A DNA stretch of 5,955 nt from Spirochaetaceae bacterium (GTDB lineage Bacteria; Spirochaetota; Spirochaetia; DSM-27196; PXBQ01): positions 1-5,955 of the forward strand of contig PXBQ01000263.1 of the NCBI GenBank assembly GCA_003566875.1, written 5' to 3'. The translations under genes and the position numbers were made by a program. The notes under the pieces were generated by a model, which saw only the letters and a list, made by a program, of their open reading frames with translations, had not been told where the DNA came from and made no database searches. This document shows, piece after piece, positions 1-5,955 of the stretch (its first letter is position 1; every line of letters begins with the position of its first letter).

Positions 1-1
1 G

Positions 2-2599
2 GCGATTTCGATCGAACAGAAGACGACGAACAGAAATCCACGATCGACCGTCGGAACCGTAACGGAAGTTTTTGACTACTATCGACTTCTGTTCGCCCGG
101 ATCGGGACACCACACGATCCGGCGACCGGCGATCCGATCGTCCGCCAGACGATCGACCAGATCGTCGACCGAATCATGACGTATCCCGACGATGCCCGTG
201 TTTCGGTTCTCTCACCTGTCGTGCGTGGAAAAAAGGGCCGGCACGAAAAGGTCCTCGAAGACGCGCGGAAGGCCGGGTTTGTGCGCGCACGTATCAACGG
301 TAGAATCGTGCAGCTCGAAGACGAGATTGAGCTCGACCGGCAGAAAAGGCACACGATCGAGATCGTCGTCGACCGGTTGAAAATGAGTTCTACGATGAAA
401 AAACGCGTCGCGGATTCGGTCGAGACCGCGCTCACGACGTCGGGTGGCATGGTCGTGACCGTCCGTCAGGACGGAGACGACACGCCTCCCGTCGAGGAGT
501 CGTTTTCGGACAAGTTTGCGTACCAGGACGGAACGGTCGCGTTTCCCGAGCTCGAACCACGTCTGTTTTCCTTTAACTCGCCGTTCGGCGCGTGCCCGGG
601 GTGTTCGGGCCTCGGCGTCTCGCTCGAGTTCGACCGCGACCTCGTGATACCCGACCCGTCGAAATCGTTCAACGAGGGTGGTATCGCTCCGTACAATCCT
701 TCGGCGGCGTGGTATCGCAGCCGGTTCGAGTCGCTCGCGACGCATCTCGGATTTGGACTCGACACACCGATTAATGAGTTGCCCGACGACGTGGTGCACG
801 CGATGTTTCACGGGACCGACGAAGCGATCGAACACACGTACGTCAACAAGAACAAAACGGGTCGGTTCGAGTACACGGCGCCGTTTCGTGGCATCCTTGA
901 CGATCTGAAACGGCGGTACACCGAAACGACGTCAGACGGCGTGAAGGAGTGGCTGGAGGGTTTTATGTCCCAACGCGCGTGCGAGCAGTGCGGAGGGAAA
1001 CGGCTTCGGTCGGAAGCGCTCTGGGTTCTTATCGCCGGGAAGAACATCCATGACCTCTCGGCCGTATCGGTCTCCGACGCGCGGGCGTTCTTTGAGAGCC
1101 TCGAGCTGTCGGAGTCCGATCGCACGATTGCGCGCGAAATTCTTAAGGAAATCCGCTCGCGGCTCGGGTTTCTGGTCGACGTCGGGCTTGGCTATTTAAC
1201 GCTCAACCGGAACGCGGCGACGCTATCGGGTGGGGAGGCGCAGCGGATTCGACTCGCGACGCAGATCGGGTCGTCGCTAGTCGGAGTTCTCTACATCCTC
1301 GACGAACCGACGATCGGTCTTCATCAACGCGATAACGAGCGCCTCCTGAAGACTCTTATGCACCTCAGAGACATTGGCAATACGTTGATCGTCGTCGAAC
1401 ACGACGAACAGACGCTGCGGTCGGCCGATTACATCGTCGATCTCGGTCCCGGCGCGGGGATCCACGGTGGACGCATCGTCGCCGAGGGTACCCCGGACGA
1501 AGTAATGGCCGCCGACGACAGCCTGACCGGCCGGTACCTCTCGGGACGGCTCGTGATGCCACGTCGCGAGACGCGCAGACCGAGCTCCGACGATGCGATC
1601 TCGGTGTACGGTGTGCGCGAAAACAACCTCAAGAGTATCGACGCGCGTATTCCACTCGGAAAAATGACGACGATTACCGGCGTTTCCGGGTCCGGAAAGT
1701 CTTCGTTGTTGACCGACGTCGTGTACCCCGCTCTCGTGAACCGGGTCACACGATCGCGCAAACGCGAGGGAGCATTCGATCGGATCGAGGGCGTCGAGCT
1801 CATCGACAAGGTGATAGCGATCGACCAGAGTCCGATCGGGCGAACGCCGCGCTCGAATCCGGCCACGTACGTCGGCGTGTTTTCGTTGATCCGCGATGTG
1901 TTCGCGTCGCTTCCGGAGGCGAGAGCGCGCGGATACAAGGCGGGCCGATTCAGTTTCAACGTAAAAGGCGGTCGCTGCGAGAACTGCGAGGGTGCCGGGA
2001 CAAAAAAGATCGAGATGCACTTTCTTCCCGATGTCTACGTCACGTGCGAGGTGTGCGACGGAAAACGATTCAACCGAGAAACGCTTGACATACGGTACAA
2101 AGGACGAAACATACACGAAGTGCTCGAGATGACCGTAGAAGAGGCCTCGGTCTTTTTCTCGACGATACCGAACATCGCGCGACGACTCGAAACGCTCAAC
2201 TCGGTCGGTCTCGAGTACATCAAGCTCGGTCAATCCGCGCTGACGCTGTCCGGAGGCGAGGCACAGCGAGTGAAGCTTTCACTCGAGCTCTCCAAAACGA
2301 GTACGGGCCGAACGTTCTACATCCTCGACGAACCGACAACGGGCCTGCACTTCGCCGACGTAAAAAAACTCATGGAGGTCCTGCACCTGCTCGTCGATCG
2401 TGGCAATACGATCGTCCTGATCGAACACAACATCGACGTGATCCTTCAATCGGACTTCCTGATCGACTTGGGCCCCGAGGGTGGCGACGCGGGTGGCCGC
2501 ATTGTCGCGAGCGGAACTCCCGAACAGCTCGCCGAGTGTCGCGAGTCGTACACGGGCCGGTACGTGCGGGACGCACTGCACGCACGGAGTGTTCGGTGA
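2..2599 (+). CDS. uvrA: UvrA, excinuclease ABC subunit A (5'-truncated by window edge)
   Basis: UvrA is the damage-recognition ATPase of nucleotide excision repair. It dimerises, binds distorted DNA with UvrB and loads UvrB at the lesion. The frame is open from base 2, and its first residues (AISIEQ, then NPRSTVGTVTEVFDYYRLLFARIG) are the conserved UvrA block found about 80 residues from the N-terminus in E. coli, so the true start and first Walker A lie upstream. The ATG at 176 is internal. Counting codons from base 2 (865 present): CPGC at 198 and CEQC at 327 flank the insertion region; ABC signature LSGGEAQR at 408; Walker B LYILDEPT at 430; second Walker A GVSGSGKSS at 560; zinc finger CENC at 659 and CEVC at 682 (CX2C-X19-CX2C); second signature at 749; second Walker B FYILDEPT at 772. 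The conserved IDQSPIGRTPRSNPATY stretch is intact. The implied full length of about 945 residues is normal for the family. No frameshift is seen. The last codons carry the ribosome-binding site of the next gene. Confidence 0.99.
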   Translation, partial: AISIEQKTTNRNPRSTVGTVTEVFDYYRLLFARIGTPHDPATGDPIVRQTIDQIVDRIMTYPDDARVSVLSPVVRGKKGRHEKVLEDARKAGFVRARINGRIVQLEDEIELDRQKRHTIEIVVDRLKMSSTMKKRVADSVETALTTSGGMVVTVRQDGDDTPPVEESFSDKFAYQDGTVAFPELEPRLFSFNSPFGACPGCSGLGVSLEFDRDLVIPDPSKSFNEGGIAPYNPSAAWYRSRFESLATHLGFGLDTPINELPDDVVHAMFHGTDEAIEHTYVNKNKTGRFEYTAPFRGILDDLKRRYTETTSDGVKEWLEGFMSQRACEQCGGKRLRSEALWVLIAGKNIHDLSAVSVSDARAFFESLELSESDRTIAREILKEIRSRLGFLVDVGLGYLTLNRNAATLSGGEAQRIRLATQIGSSLVGVLYILDEPTIGLHQRDNERLLKTLMHLRDIGNTLIVVEHDEQTLRSADYIVDLGPGAGIHGGRIVAEGTPDEVMAADDSLTGRYLSGRLVMPRRETRRPSSDDAISVYGVRENNLKSIDARIPLGKMTTITGVSGSGKSSLLTDVVYPALVNRVTRSRKREGAFDRIEGVELIDKVIAIDQSPIGRTPRSNPATYVGVFSLIRDVFASLPEARARGYKAGRFSFNVKGGRCENCEGAGTKKIEMHFLPDVYVTCEVCDGKRFNRETLDIRYKGRNIHEVLEMTVEEASVFFSTIPNIARRLETLNSVGLEYIKLGQSALTLSGGEAQRVKLSLELSKTSTGRTFYILDEPTTGLHFADVKKLMEVLHLLVDRGNTIVLIEHNIDVILQSDFLIDLGPEGGDAGGRIVASGTPEQLAECRESYTGRYVRDALHARSVR
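593..991 (+). other. UvrA insertion region between signature-domain I cysteine pairs
   Basis: This stretch of uvrA runs from a CPGC motif (593-604) to a CEQC motif (980-991). In the family this is where the first zinc-associated cysteine pairs bracket the insertion domain, which contacts damaged DNA. Both pairs are intact. The conserved segments GILDDLKRRYTET and the stretch around the second pair match E. coli UvrA from memory. Confidence 0.8.
1976..2056 (+). other. UvrA C-terminal zinc finger
   Basis: Four cysteines are arranged CX2C-X19-CX2C (CENC at 1976-1987, CEVC at 2045-2056), with the conserved MHFLPDVYV between the pairs. This is the zinc module of the second ATPase half, known in E. 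coli UvrA to be needed for damage-specific DNA binding. All four ligands are present, so the module should fold. Confidence 0.92.
2586..2589 (+). promoter_or_regulatory. Ribosome-binding site (GGAG) for the lptD-like gene
   Basis: GGAG lies in the last codons of uvrA and is separated by six bases from a GTG at 2596. This spacing is good for a Shine-Dalgarno element and is the main reason for choosing GTG 2596 as the start of the next gene, over a GTG at 2536 that would add 20 residues before the signal peptide. Confidence 0.8.
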
Positions 2600-2688
2600 T
2601 CGAACACCGCCGGATTCTTGCACGAGTCGCCGCACGACTTGTGTTCGCTCTCGCGGTGTTATGCGTGAGCACCGCGAATATCGGTGCT
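2596..2688 (+). other. Sec signal peptide of the LptD-like protein
   Basis: The N-terminus has a basic n-region (H4, R5, R6, R10, R14), a hydrophobic core of about eleven residues (LVFALAVLCVS, residues 15-25) and a polar c-region ending in NIGA. A signal peptidase I cut after Ala31, before QDG, is the most natural reading. Cys23 follows AVL, but a leucine at the -1 position is a poor lipobox, so a lipoprotein is less likely though not excluded for a spirochaete. Confidence 0.75.
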
Positions 2689-5600
2689 CAGGACGGGTTG
2701 GTCGAACACTCGGCTCTATCGGAAAGTGATGTCGTTCGGCGCGACGTCGAGACCTCGGACTACTATGAGCTGCTCGCGTGGGCCGAACGACTCGGCTTGT
2801 CCACACGCGGCACGCGTACGGATCTCGTCTCGCGACTGTTCGCGCACTATGGCATCCCGCGCGACACAGCAGCACCGACCCAACCGGCTCGCCGGATCAC
2901 GATCGATACCGCAAAGGAGGCCGAGTACTTCACGATCGAAGAACTCGACGAACAAAACGTGCGGGTTCGAGGCGGCGTACGGATCACGATGGAGGACACC
3001 GAGACAGGCGCGGTTCATACGATCGAAGCCGACGAGGTGACGTTCAATCAGACCGAAGAACTGCTCGTGGCGCACGGCGATATCGTGTACACGATCAGCC
3101 GTGCGACCGGGAGTGAGTTTTTCTACGGCGAGGGGCTCGCGTTTCGCCTCGACACGTGGGACGGGGTATTCATCGACGGCGTATCGGAGAGAGACCGGCG
3201 CATCGAGGAGGAAGACCTCACGTTCCTTTTTTCCGGCCGGTACATCACACGATCGCGCGAGGACGTGATCGTGCTCGAGTCGGGGACGATCACGTCCTCA
3301 CGCGCGGTGCCGCCGTACTACTCGATCCGCGCGGGGAAAATATGGATTCTCGGACCGGGGGAGTGGGGGTTGGAAAACGCGATCCTCTACGTCGGTCGCG
3401 TTCCGGTTCTGTACTTCCCGTTTTTCTTCCGTCCGGGTGATCGTCTTTTTTTCAACCCGTCGCTCGGTTATAGACTCCGCGACGGGTACTACATCCAGAC
3501 GACGACGTACCTGCTCGGACGGCCCGACGAGTCGCGCTCGCCGTTCTCGTTCTTGCAGATTGCCGAAGAGGCACGAGCCGGTGGAAGGCGCGAGATCGTG
3601 GGGTTGTACGTACGCGAGACCGACGAGCCCGCCGAAGACCCGAAAGGCGTACTCAAGGTCCTCGCAGACATCTACACGAACCTCGGTGCGTTCGTGGCGA
3701 TCGAAGGTTCGTTCGAGGGAGTCGGGCCGGTCACGACTCTTGGGTTTCGGTCGGGTCTCGCTGCAACGCGTCACGTGTACGAAACAGCGGCGGGATACAC
3801 GACACGCCGGGTAGACGGCGATGTTATCCACCCGAGCAGCTGGAACTCTGCCTGGTTTCTCGGCACCGAACTTCCGTTCAGGTACGATATCGATCTGACG
3901 TTCCAGCTCGTGTACGACGCGCTGCGCGTGCGGGGGACGTTCGAAGCGCTCTCCGATCCGTACATGCGCCGCGATTTCTCCGATCGTGCCGAGGATATCG
4001 ACTGGACGAGCGTGTTTTCCCCCGCGGAGACGACGACAGCCGAGAAAACGACCGCGACGTGGAGCATCGCCTCGTCGTTCATGCCGCGCGCGCTCGGGCT
4101 GTCTCCGTACGTCCAAACGTTCGGCGTCTCGACGCTCGACGCGTCGTTCAGGTTCCGCTCACGGACGATTCCTGCCGACCGCCTCGACGCGACCGTCCTG
4201 CAAGCCGACCGCAGCCCGGAAGCCCGGTTCTTCTATCCGGATATTCTCGTTGCGCCCGACATCGCGGTAAGAATCGCGGGAACACCGATCTCATCTCAGT
4301 ACGAGACACGCCCGGCGTCGGCCGCCCGGCCGCCCGACGATGAGCACCCGGATCTCGACGATTTTCGACCGCCATGGTCCACTCCTGACGACGAGGTGGA
4401 CGATGAACAGCCGGATCGACCGTTTCGGCTTCCGCCCGTTTTTGGCCGGCTCGCCGACCCGAGCCCGGCTCCGGGTATCACGTACTCCGTCACGTACGAC
4501 GCGACGCCGCGAGTCGTCGTCGAGAACCTTACCGACTCGAGCGAATGGCGCCACCCTGAAGATATATCGTTGAATTTTCTGTACGGTACGCTTACGTCGA
4601 GAAACACCGGAAGAATCGGGGTCCAGTGGGCCGCCCGCGGTAATCTCGTTTCGGTTCGAAACACCGTGAACATCGCAGCGCAGTACCGAACGCTCATCAA
4701 CGACGATAATCTCGAACAAACCGAACGCGAGACTCGCACCGAACAGAGCTATCGTTTTTCCTCGGCCAACATCCGGAACGATCTTTCGTTGACCTCGTTT
4801 TTCGTGACCGCCGACCGGTTCGACCGTACGAACGTATCGTACGGGCTCGATACGCTTCTGTATCAACGCGCTTTCGATTCGTTTCGTTTCGCCGGTGAGC
4901 CGGTGTTCATCGACGACTTCTTCAAATGGGAGCCGGAGTACATCCGCTCACACTCTCTCGGCTTGAACCTTTCGGCACGATTTTTTGACGCGGAACAGAC
5001 GCTCCAGGTCCGTTCTGACTTGCCTCCGCTGTCCTCCCGGTACACCGGCAGCACCCGCTGGATCACCGGCCCCGTCACTTCGTCGGTGCAAGCCTCGATT
5101 GCGCGCGACGAAGAGGCCCTCGAGTGGATCCCGGGTCCGGTGACACTCGCGCAGGAGATCCGACTGGGACCGATGATCCGTATCAACGAGAACCTCGTGT
5201 ACAACACGGCGGACCGGGAGTTCCGATCGAGCAGAACTCGTATCACCGCGGGACCATTCTCGAGTACGTTCGACATGCAGAACTCCGCGAGGTACGAGTT
5301 CCGGAGTCCCGATGACGGCGGTCCCGAAATCGGTTGGATCGTGACCGACGACACGGCGTTCCGACCGTCGGGGATCGGGGCAACGGTTCGATACAATCGG
5401 ACGTTTGATCCGTTCTGGAAGAACAGAGTGACGTTTCGATTCGAGACCGGCGCCGACTGGCAGATGAATCTGCTGCGGTTCACCGAGTCGCGGTTCGACT
5501 TCACACTCGCCCTGACACTCGGTATTCACGAGTTCCTCGATCTGACCTTCTCGTCGCGTTCGCGGAACTCCGTGACGTATCAGTACATCCCAAGACTCGC

Positions 5601-5931
5601 GGATACCGTCGGGGTACGACAACGGAACGTCGCCGCCGATCTTCTCCGCTCGTTCAACTTCTTCAACGAGCAGGACCGCATCGACTCACCGTTCAACCTG
5701 CAGGATCTGTCCGTGCGCGCGACGCATTATCTCGCCGACTGGGACCTTTCGATCACGTACCGCGGTTCGCCGCAAAGGCGTGTCCTGTCGGTGGACGGTG
5801 AACCCGAACGCCCGGTCTTGAAGTGGGTCGGAACGTTCACCGCGTTTCTGATATGGCGTCCGATCCCGGAACTCAGAACGCGCGCGCGTTACGACGAGGA
5901 CGGGTTCGATTTCGATACCGAACGACCATGA
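2596..5931 (+). CDS. lptD: LptD/OstA-family outer-membrane protein (LPS-assembly type)
   Basis: LptD is the outer-membrane barrel that receives lipopolysaccharide from the periplasmic Lpt bridge and inserts it into the outer leaflet. From GTG 2596 the product has 1111 residues, against 784 in E. coli. In order: signal peptide (1-31); SAP-like motif (55-86); Thr/Pro/Ala linker (91-99); LptA/OstA-like beta region (107-235) with VRVRGGVRITME and IEADEVTFN; conserved LptD junction (238-300) with PPYYSIRAGKIWILGPGEW, NAILYVGRVPVLYFPFFFRPGD and FNPSLGYRLRDGYYIQTTTYLL; then about 810 residues of alternating aromatic/polar beta-barrel sequence with an acidic Pro-rich insertion (572-627). The only cysteine is in the signal peptide. 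The chain ends in FDFDTERP rather than a terminal aromatic residue. The GTG overlaps the uvrA stop as GTGA, so translation is probably coupled. The family call rests on the junction motifs and architecture. Whether the substrate is true LPS cannot be told, because several spirochaetes carry such genes without making LPS. Confidence 0.88.
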   Translation: MIEHRRILARVAARLVFALAVLCVSTANIGAQDGLVEHSALSESDVVRRDVETSDYYELLAWAERLGLSTRGTRTDLVSRLFAHYGIPRDTAAPTQPARRITIDTAKEAEYFTIEELDEQNVRVRGGVRITMEDTETGAVHTIEADEVTFNQTEELLVAHGDIVYTISRATGSEFFYGEGLAFRLDTWDGVFIDGVSERDRRIEEEDLTFLFSGRYITRSREDVIVLESGTITSSRAVPPYYSIRAGKIWILGPGEWGLENAILYVGRVPVLYFPFFFRPGDRLFFNPSLGYRLRDGYYIQTTTYLLGRPDESRSPFSFLQIAEEARAGGRREIVGLYVRETDEPAEDPKGVLKVLADIYTNLGAFVAIEGSFEGVGPVTTLGFRSGLAATRHVYETAAGYTTRRVDGDVIHPSSWNSAWFLGTELPFRYDIDLTFQLVYDALRVRGTFEALSDPYMRRDFSDRAEDIDWTSVFSPAETTTAEKTTATWSIASSFMPRALGLSPYVQTFGVSTLDASFRFRSRTIPADRLDATVLQADRSPEARFFYPDILVAPDIAVRIAGTPISSQYETRPASAARPPDDEHPDLDDFRPPWSTPDDEVDDEQPDRPFRLPPVFGRLADPSPAPGITYSVTYDATPRVVVENLTDSSEWRHPEDISLNFLYGTLTSRNTGRIGVQWAARGNLVSVRNTVNIAAQYRTLINDDNLEQTERETRTEQSYRFSSANIRNDLSLTSFFVTADRFDRTNVSYGLDTLLYQRAFDSFRFAGEPVFIDDFFKWEPEYIRSHSLGLNLSARFFDAEQTLQVRSDLPPLSSRYTGSTRWITGPVTSSVQASIARDEEALEWIPGPVTLAQEIRLGPMIRINENLVYNTADREFRSSRTRITAGPFSSTFDMQNSARYEFRSPDDGGPEIGWIVTDDTAFRPSGIGATVRYNRTFDPFWKNRVTFRFETGADWQMNLLRFTESRFDFTLALTLGIHEFLDLTFSSRSRNSVTYQYIPRLADTVGVRQRNVAADLLRSFNFFNEQDRIDSPFNLQDLSVRATHYLADWDLSITYRGSPQRRVLSVDGEPERPVLKWVGTFTAFLIWRPIPELRTRARYDEDGFDFDTERP
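2758..2853 (+). other. SAP-like helix-extended-helix motif in the LptD-like protein
   Basis: Residues 55-86 read as two short helices around an LGLSTRGTRTDLVSRL core. This fits the SAP pattern of a first helix, then G-L-x-x-x-G-x-[KR]-x-x-L-[VI]-x-R-L, then a second helix. SAP motifs usually bind DNA or RNA, yet this one sits just after a signal peptide and so should be periplasmic. It may serve as a small protein- or envelope-binding module here. The match was made by eye. Confidence 0.6.
2914..3300 (+). other. LptA/OstA-like periplasmic beta region
   Basis: Residues 107-235 are a run of short beta strands with the typical LptA/LptD N-domain rhythm: a strand naming a form (VRVRGGVRITME), then IEADEVTFN, then ELLVAHGDIVYTI, then a structure-related pair (FFYGEGLAFRLDTWDGVFIDG). 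In the family this beta-jellyroll continues the LptA bridge and passes the lipid to the barrel. Confidence 0.82.
3307..3495 (+). other. LptD signature junction between periplasmic domain and barrel
   Basis: Residues 238-300 carry the strongest family marks: PPYYSIRAGKI, the NAILYVGRVPVLYFPFFF stretch ending in RPGD, and FNPSLGYRLRDGYYIQTT. In LptD proteins this region leads from the jellyroll into the first barrel strands. It supports the LptD call more than the rest of the chain does. Confidence 0.87.
4309..4476 (+). other. Acidic, proline-rich insertion in the LptD-like barrel
   Basis: Residues 572-627 break the beta-strand pattern. Residues 581-607 contain 13 Asp/Glu out of 27, with prolines throughout (DDEHPDLDDF, PDDEVDDEQPD), followed by RLPPVFGRL and ADPSPAPG. 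This looks like a disordered loop, either extracellular or periplasmic. The reading frame runs through it without interruption, and base composition does not change visibly. Confidence 0.7.
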
Positions 5932-5955
5932 CGCGACGAGACCGCGAGTACTTGA
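5928..5955 (+). CDS. Start of an unidentified downstream gene (3'-truncated by window edge)
   Basis: An ATG at 5928 overlaps the lptD stop as ATGA and opens a frame that stays open to the window end, giving MTRRDREYL. Nine residues are too few for a family call. The stop/start overlap is the same type as between uvrA and lptD, which supports a real, coupled gene. No Shine-Dalgarno element is seen at normal distance (the nearest purine run, GAGGA at 5896-5900, is 27 bases away), so start depends on reinitiation or lies elsewhere. Confidence 0.5.

Noticed and set aside
176..178. ATG at 176 as the uvrA start
   Set aside because: The frame is open upstream to base 2 and encodes the conserved UvrA block SIEQKTTNRNPRSTVGTV, so the gene begins before the window.
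1277..2233. Long open frame on the - strand inside uvrA (318 codons), and similar ones inside lptD at 3298-4116 and 4291-4866
   Set aside because: They lie opposite strongly conserved coding sequence, and their products are arginine/histidine-rich without recognisable motifs. A GC-rich gene that favours TCG and CGA codons has few stops on the other strand, which explains them.
2536..2538. GTG at 2536 as the lptD start
   Set aside because: It would overlap uvrA by 64 bases and put 20 arginine-rich residues before a normal signal peptide. GTG 2596 has a GGAG at six bases and a 4-bp stop overlap.
2662..2664. Cys23 as a lipoprotein lipobox
   Set aside because: The residues before it are AVL; leucine at -1 is atypical, and a better signal peptidase I site lies after Ala31. 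LptD proteins are not lipoproteins.
3357..3369. Two GGGGG runs that might form a G-quadruplex or a slippage site
   Set aside because: They encode the conserved GPGEWGLEN part of LptD, only two long runs are present, and no tract is long enough for typical phase variation.
3446..3452. Run of seven T as a terminator or slippage tract
   Set aside because: It encodes Phe residues in the conserved RLFFNPSLGY motif, with no GC-rich stem ahead of it and the frame intact.

Overview
This window is coding from end to end on the + strand. It holds three tightly overlapping genes: the 3' nine-tenths or so of uvrA, a complete gene for a large LptD-type outer-membrane protein, and the first few codons of a third gene that runs off the right edge. 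There is no intergenic stretch of any size. I see no RNA gene, mobile element, CRISPR array or terminator, and no convincing promoter.

The organism is a diderm bacterium of moderately high GC (roughly 58-60% by eye). The LptD family, the signal peptide and the large beta-barrel require an outer membrane. The order uvrA followed by an LptD/OstA-like gene, with a SAP-like motif just after the LptD signal peptide, suggests a spirochaete (Spirochaetales, GC-rich lineage). That assignment is an inference from memory of gene order, for example uvrA next to an LptD homologue in Treponema pallidum; I made no search.

Layout: (1) 2-2599, uvrA, lacking only about 80 N-terminal codons including the first Walker A. 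(2) 2596-5931, lptD-like, starting at a GTG inside a GTGA overlap with the uvrA stop, with a good GGAG ribosome-binding site six bases upstream. Its product runs: signal peptide, SAP-like helical motif, LptA/OstA-like periplasmic region, conserved LptD plug-to-barrel junction, long beta-barrel with an acidic proline-rich insertion. (3) 5928-5955, start of an unidentified gene through an ATGA overlap with the lptD stop.

The two 4-bp stop/start overlaps indicate a co-transcribed, translationally coupled operon. UvrA works in the cytoplasm in nucleotide excision repair, and LptD inserts lipopolysaccharide-type glycolipids into the outer leaflet, so the link is organisational rather than a shared pathway. 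I found no clearly new system. The points most worth a second look are the SAP-like motif in a predicted periplasmic protein, the absence of cysteine from the mature LptD, and the oversized barrel with its acidic insertion.
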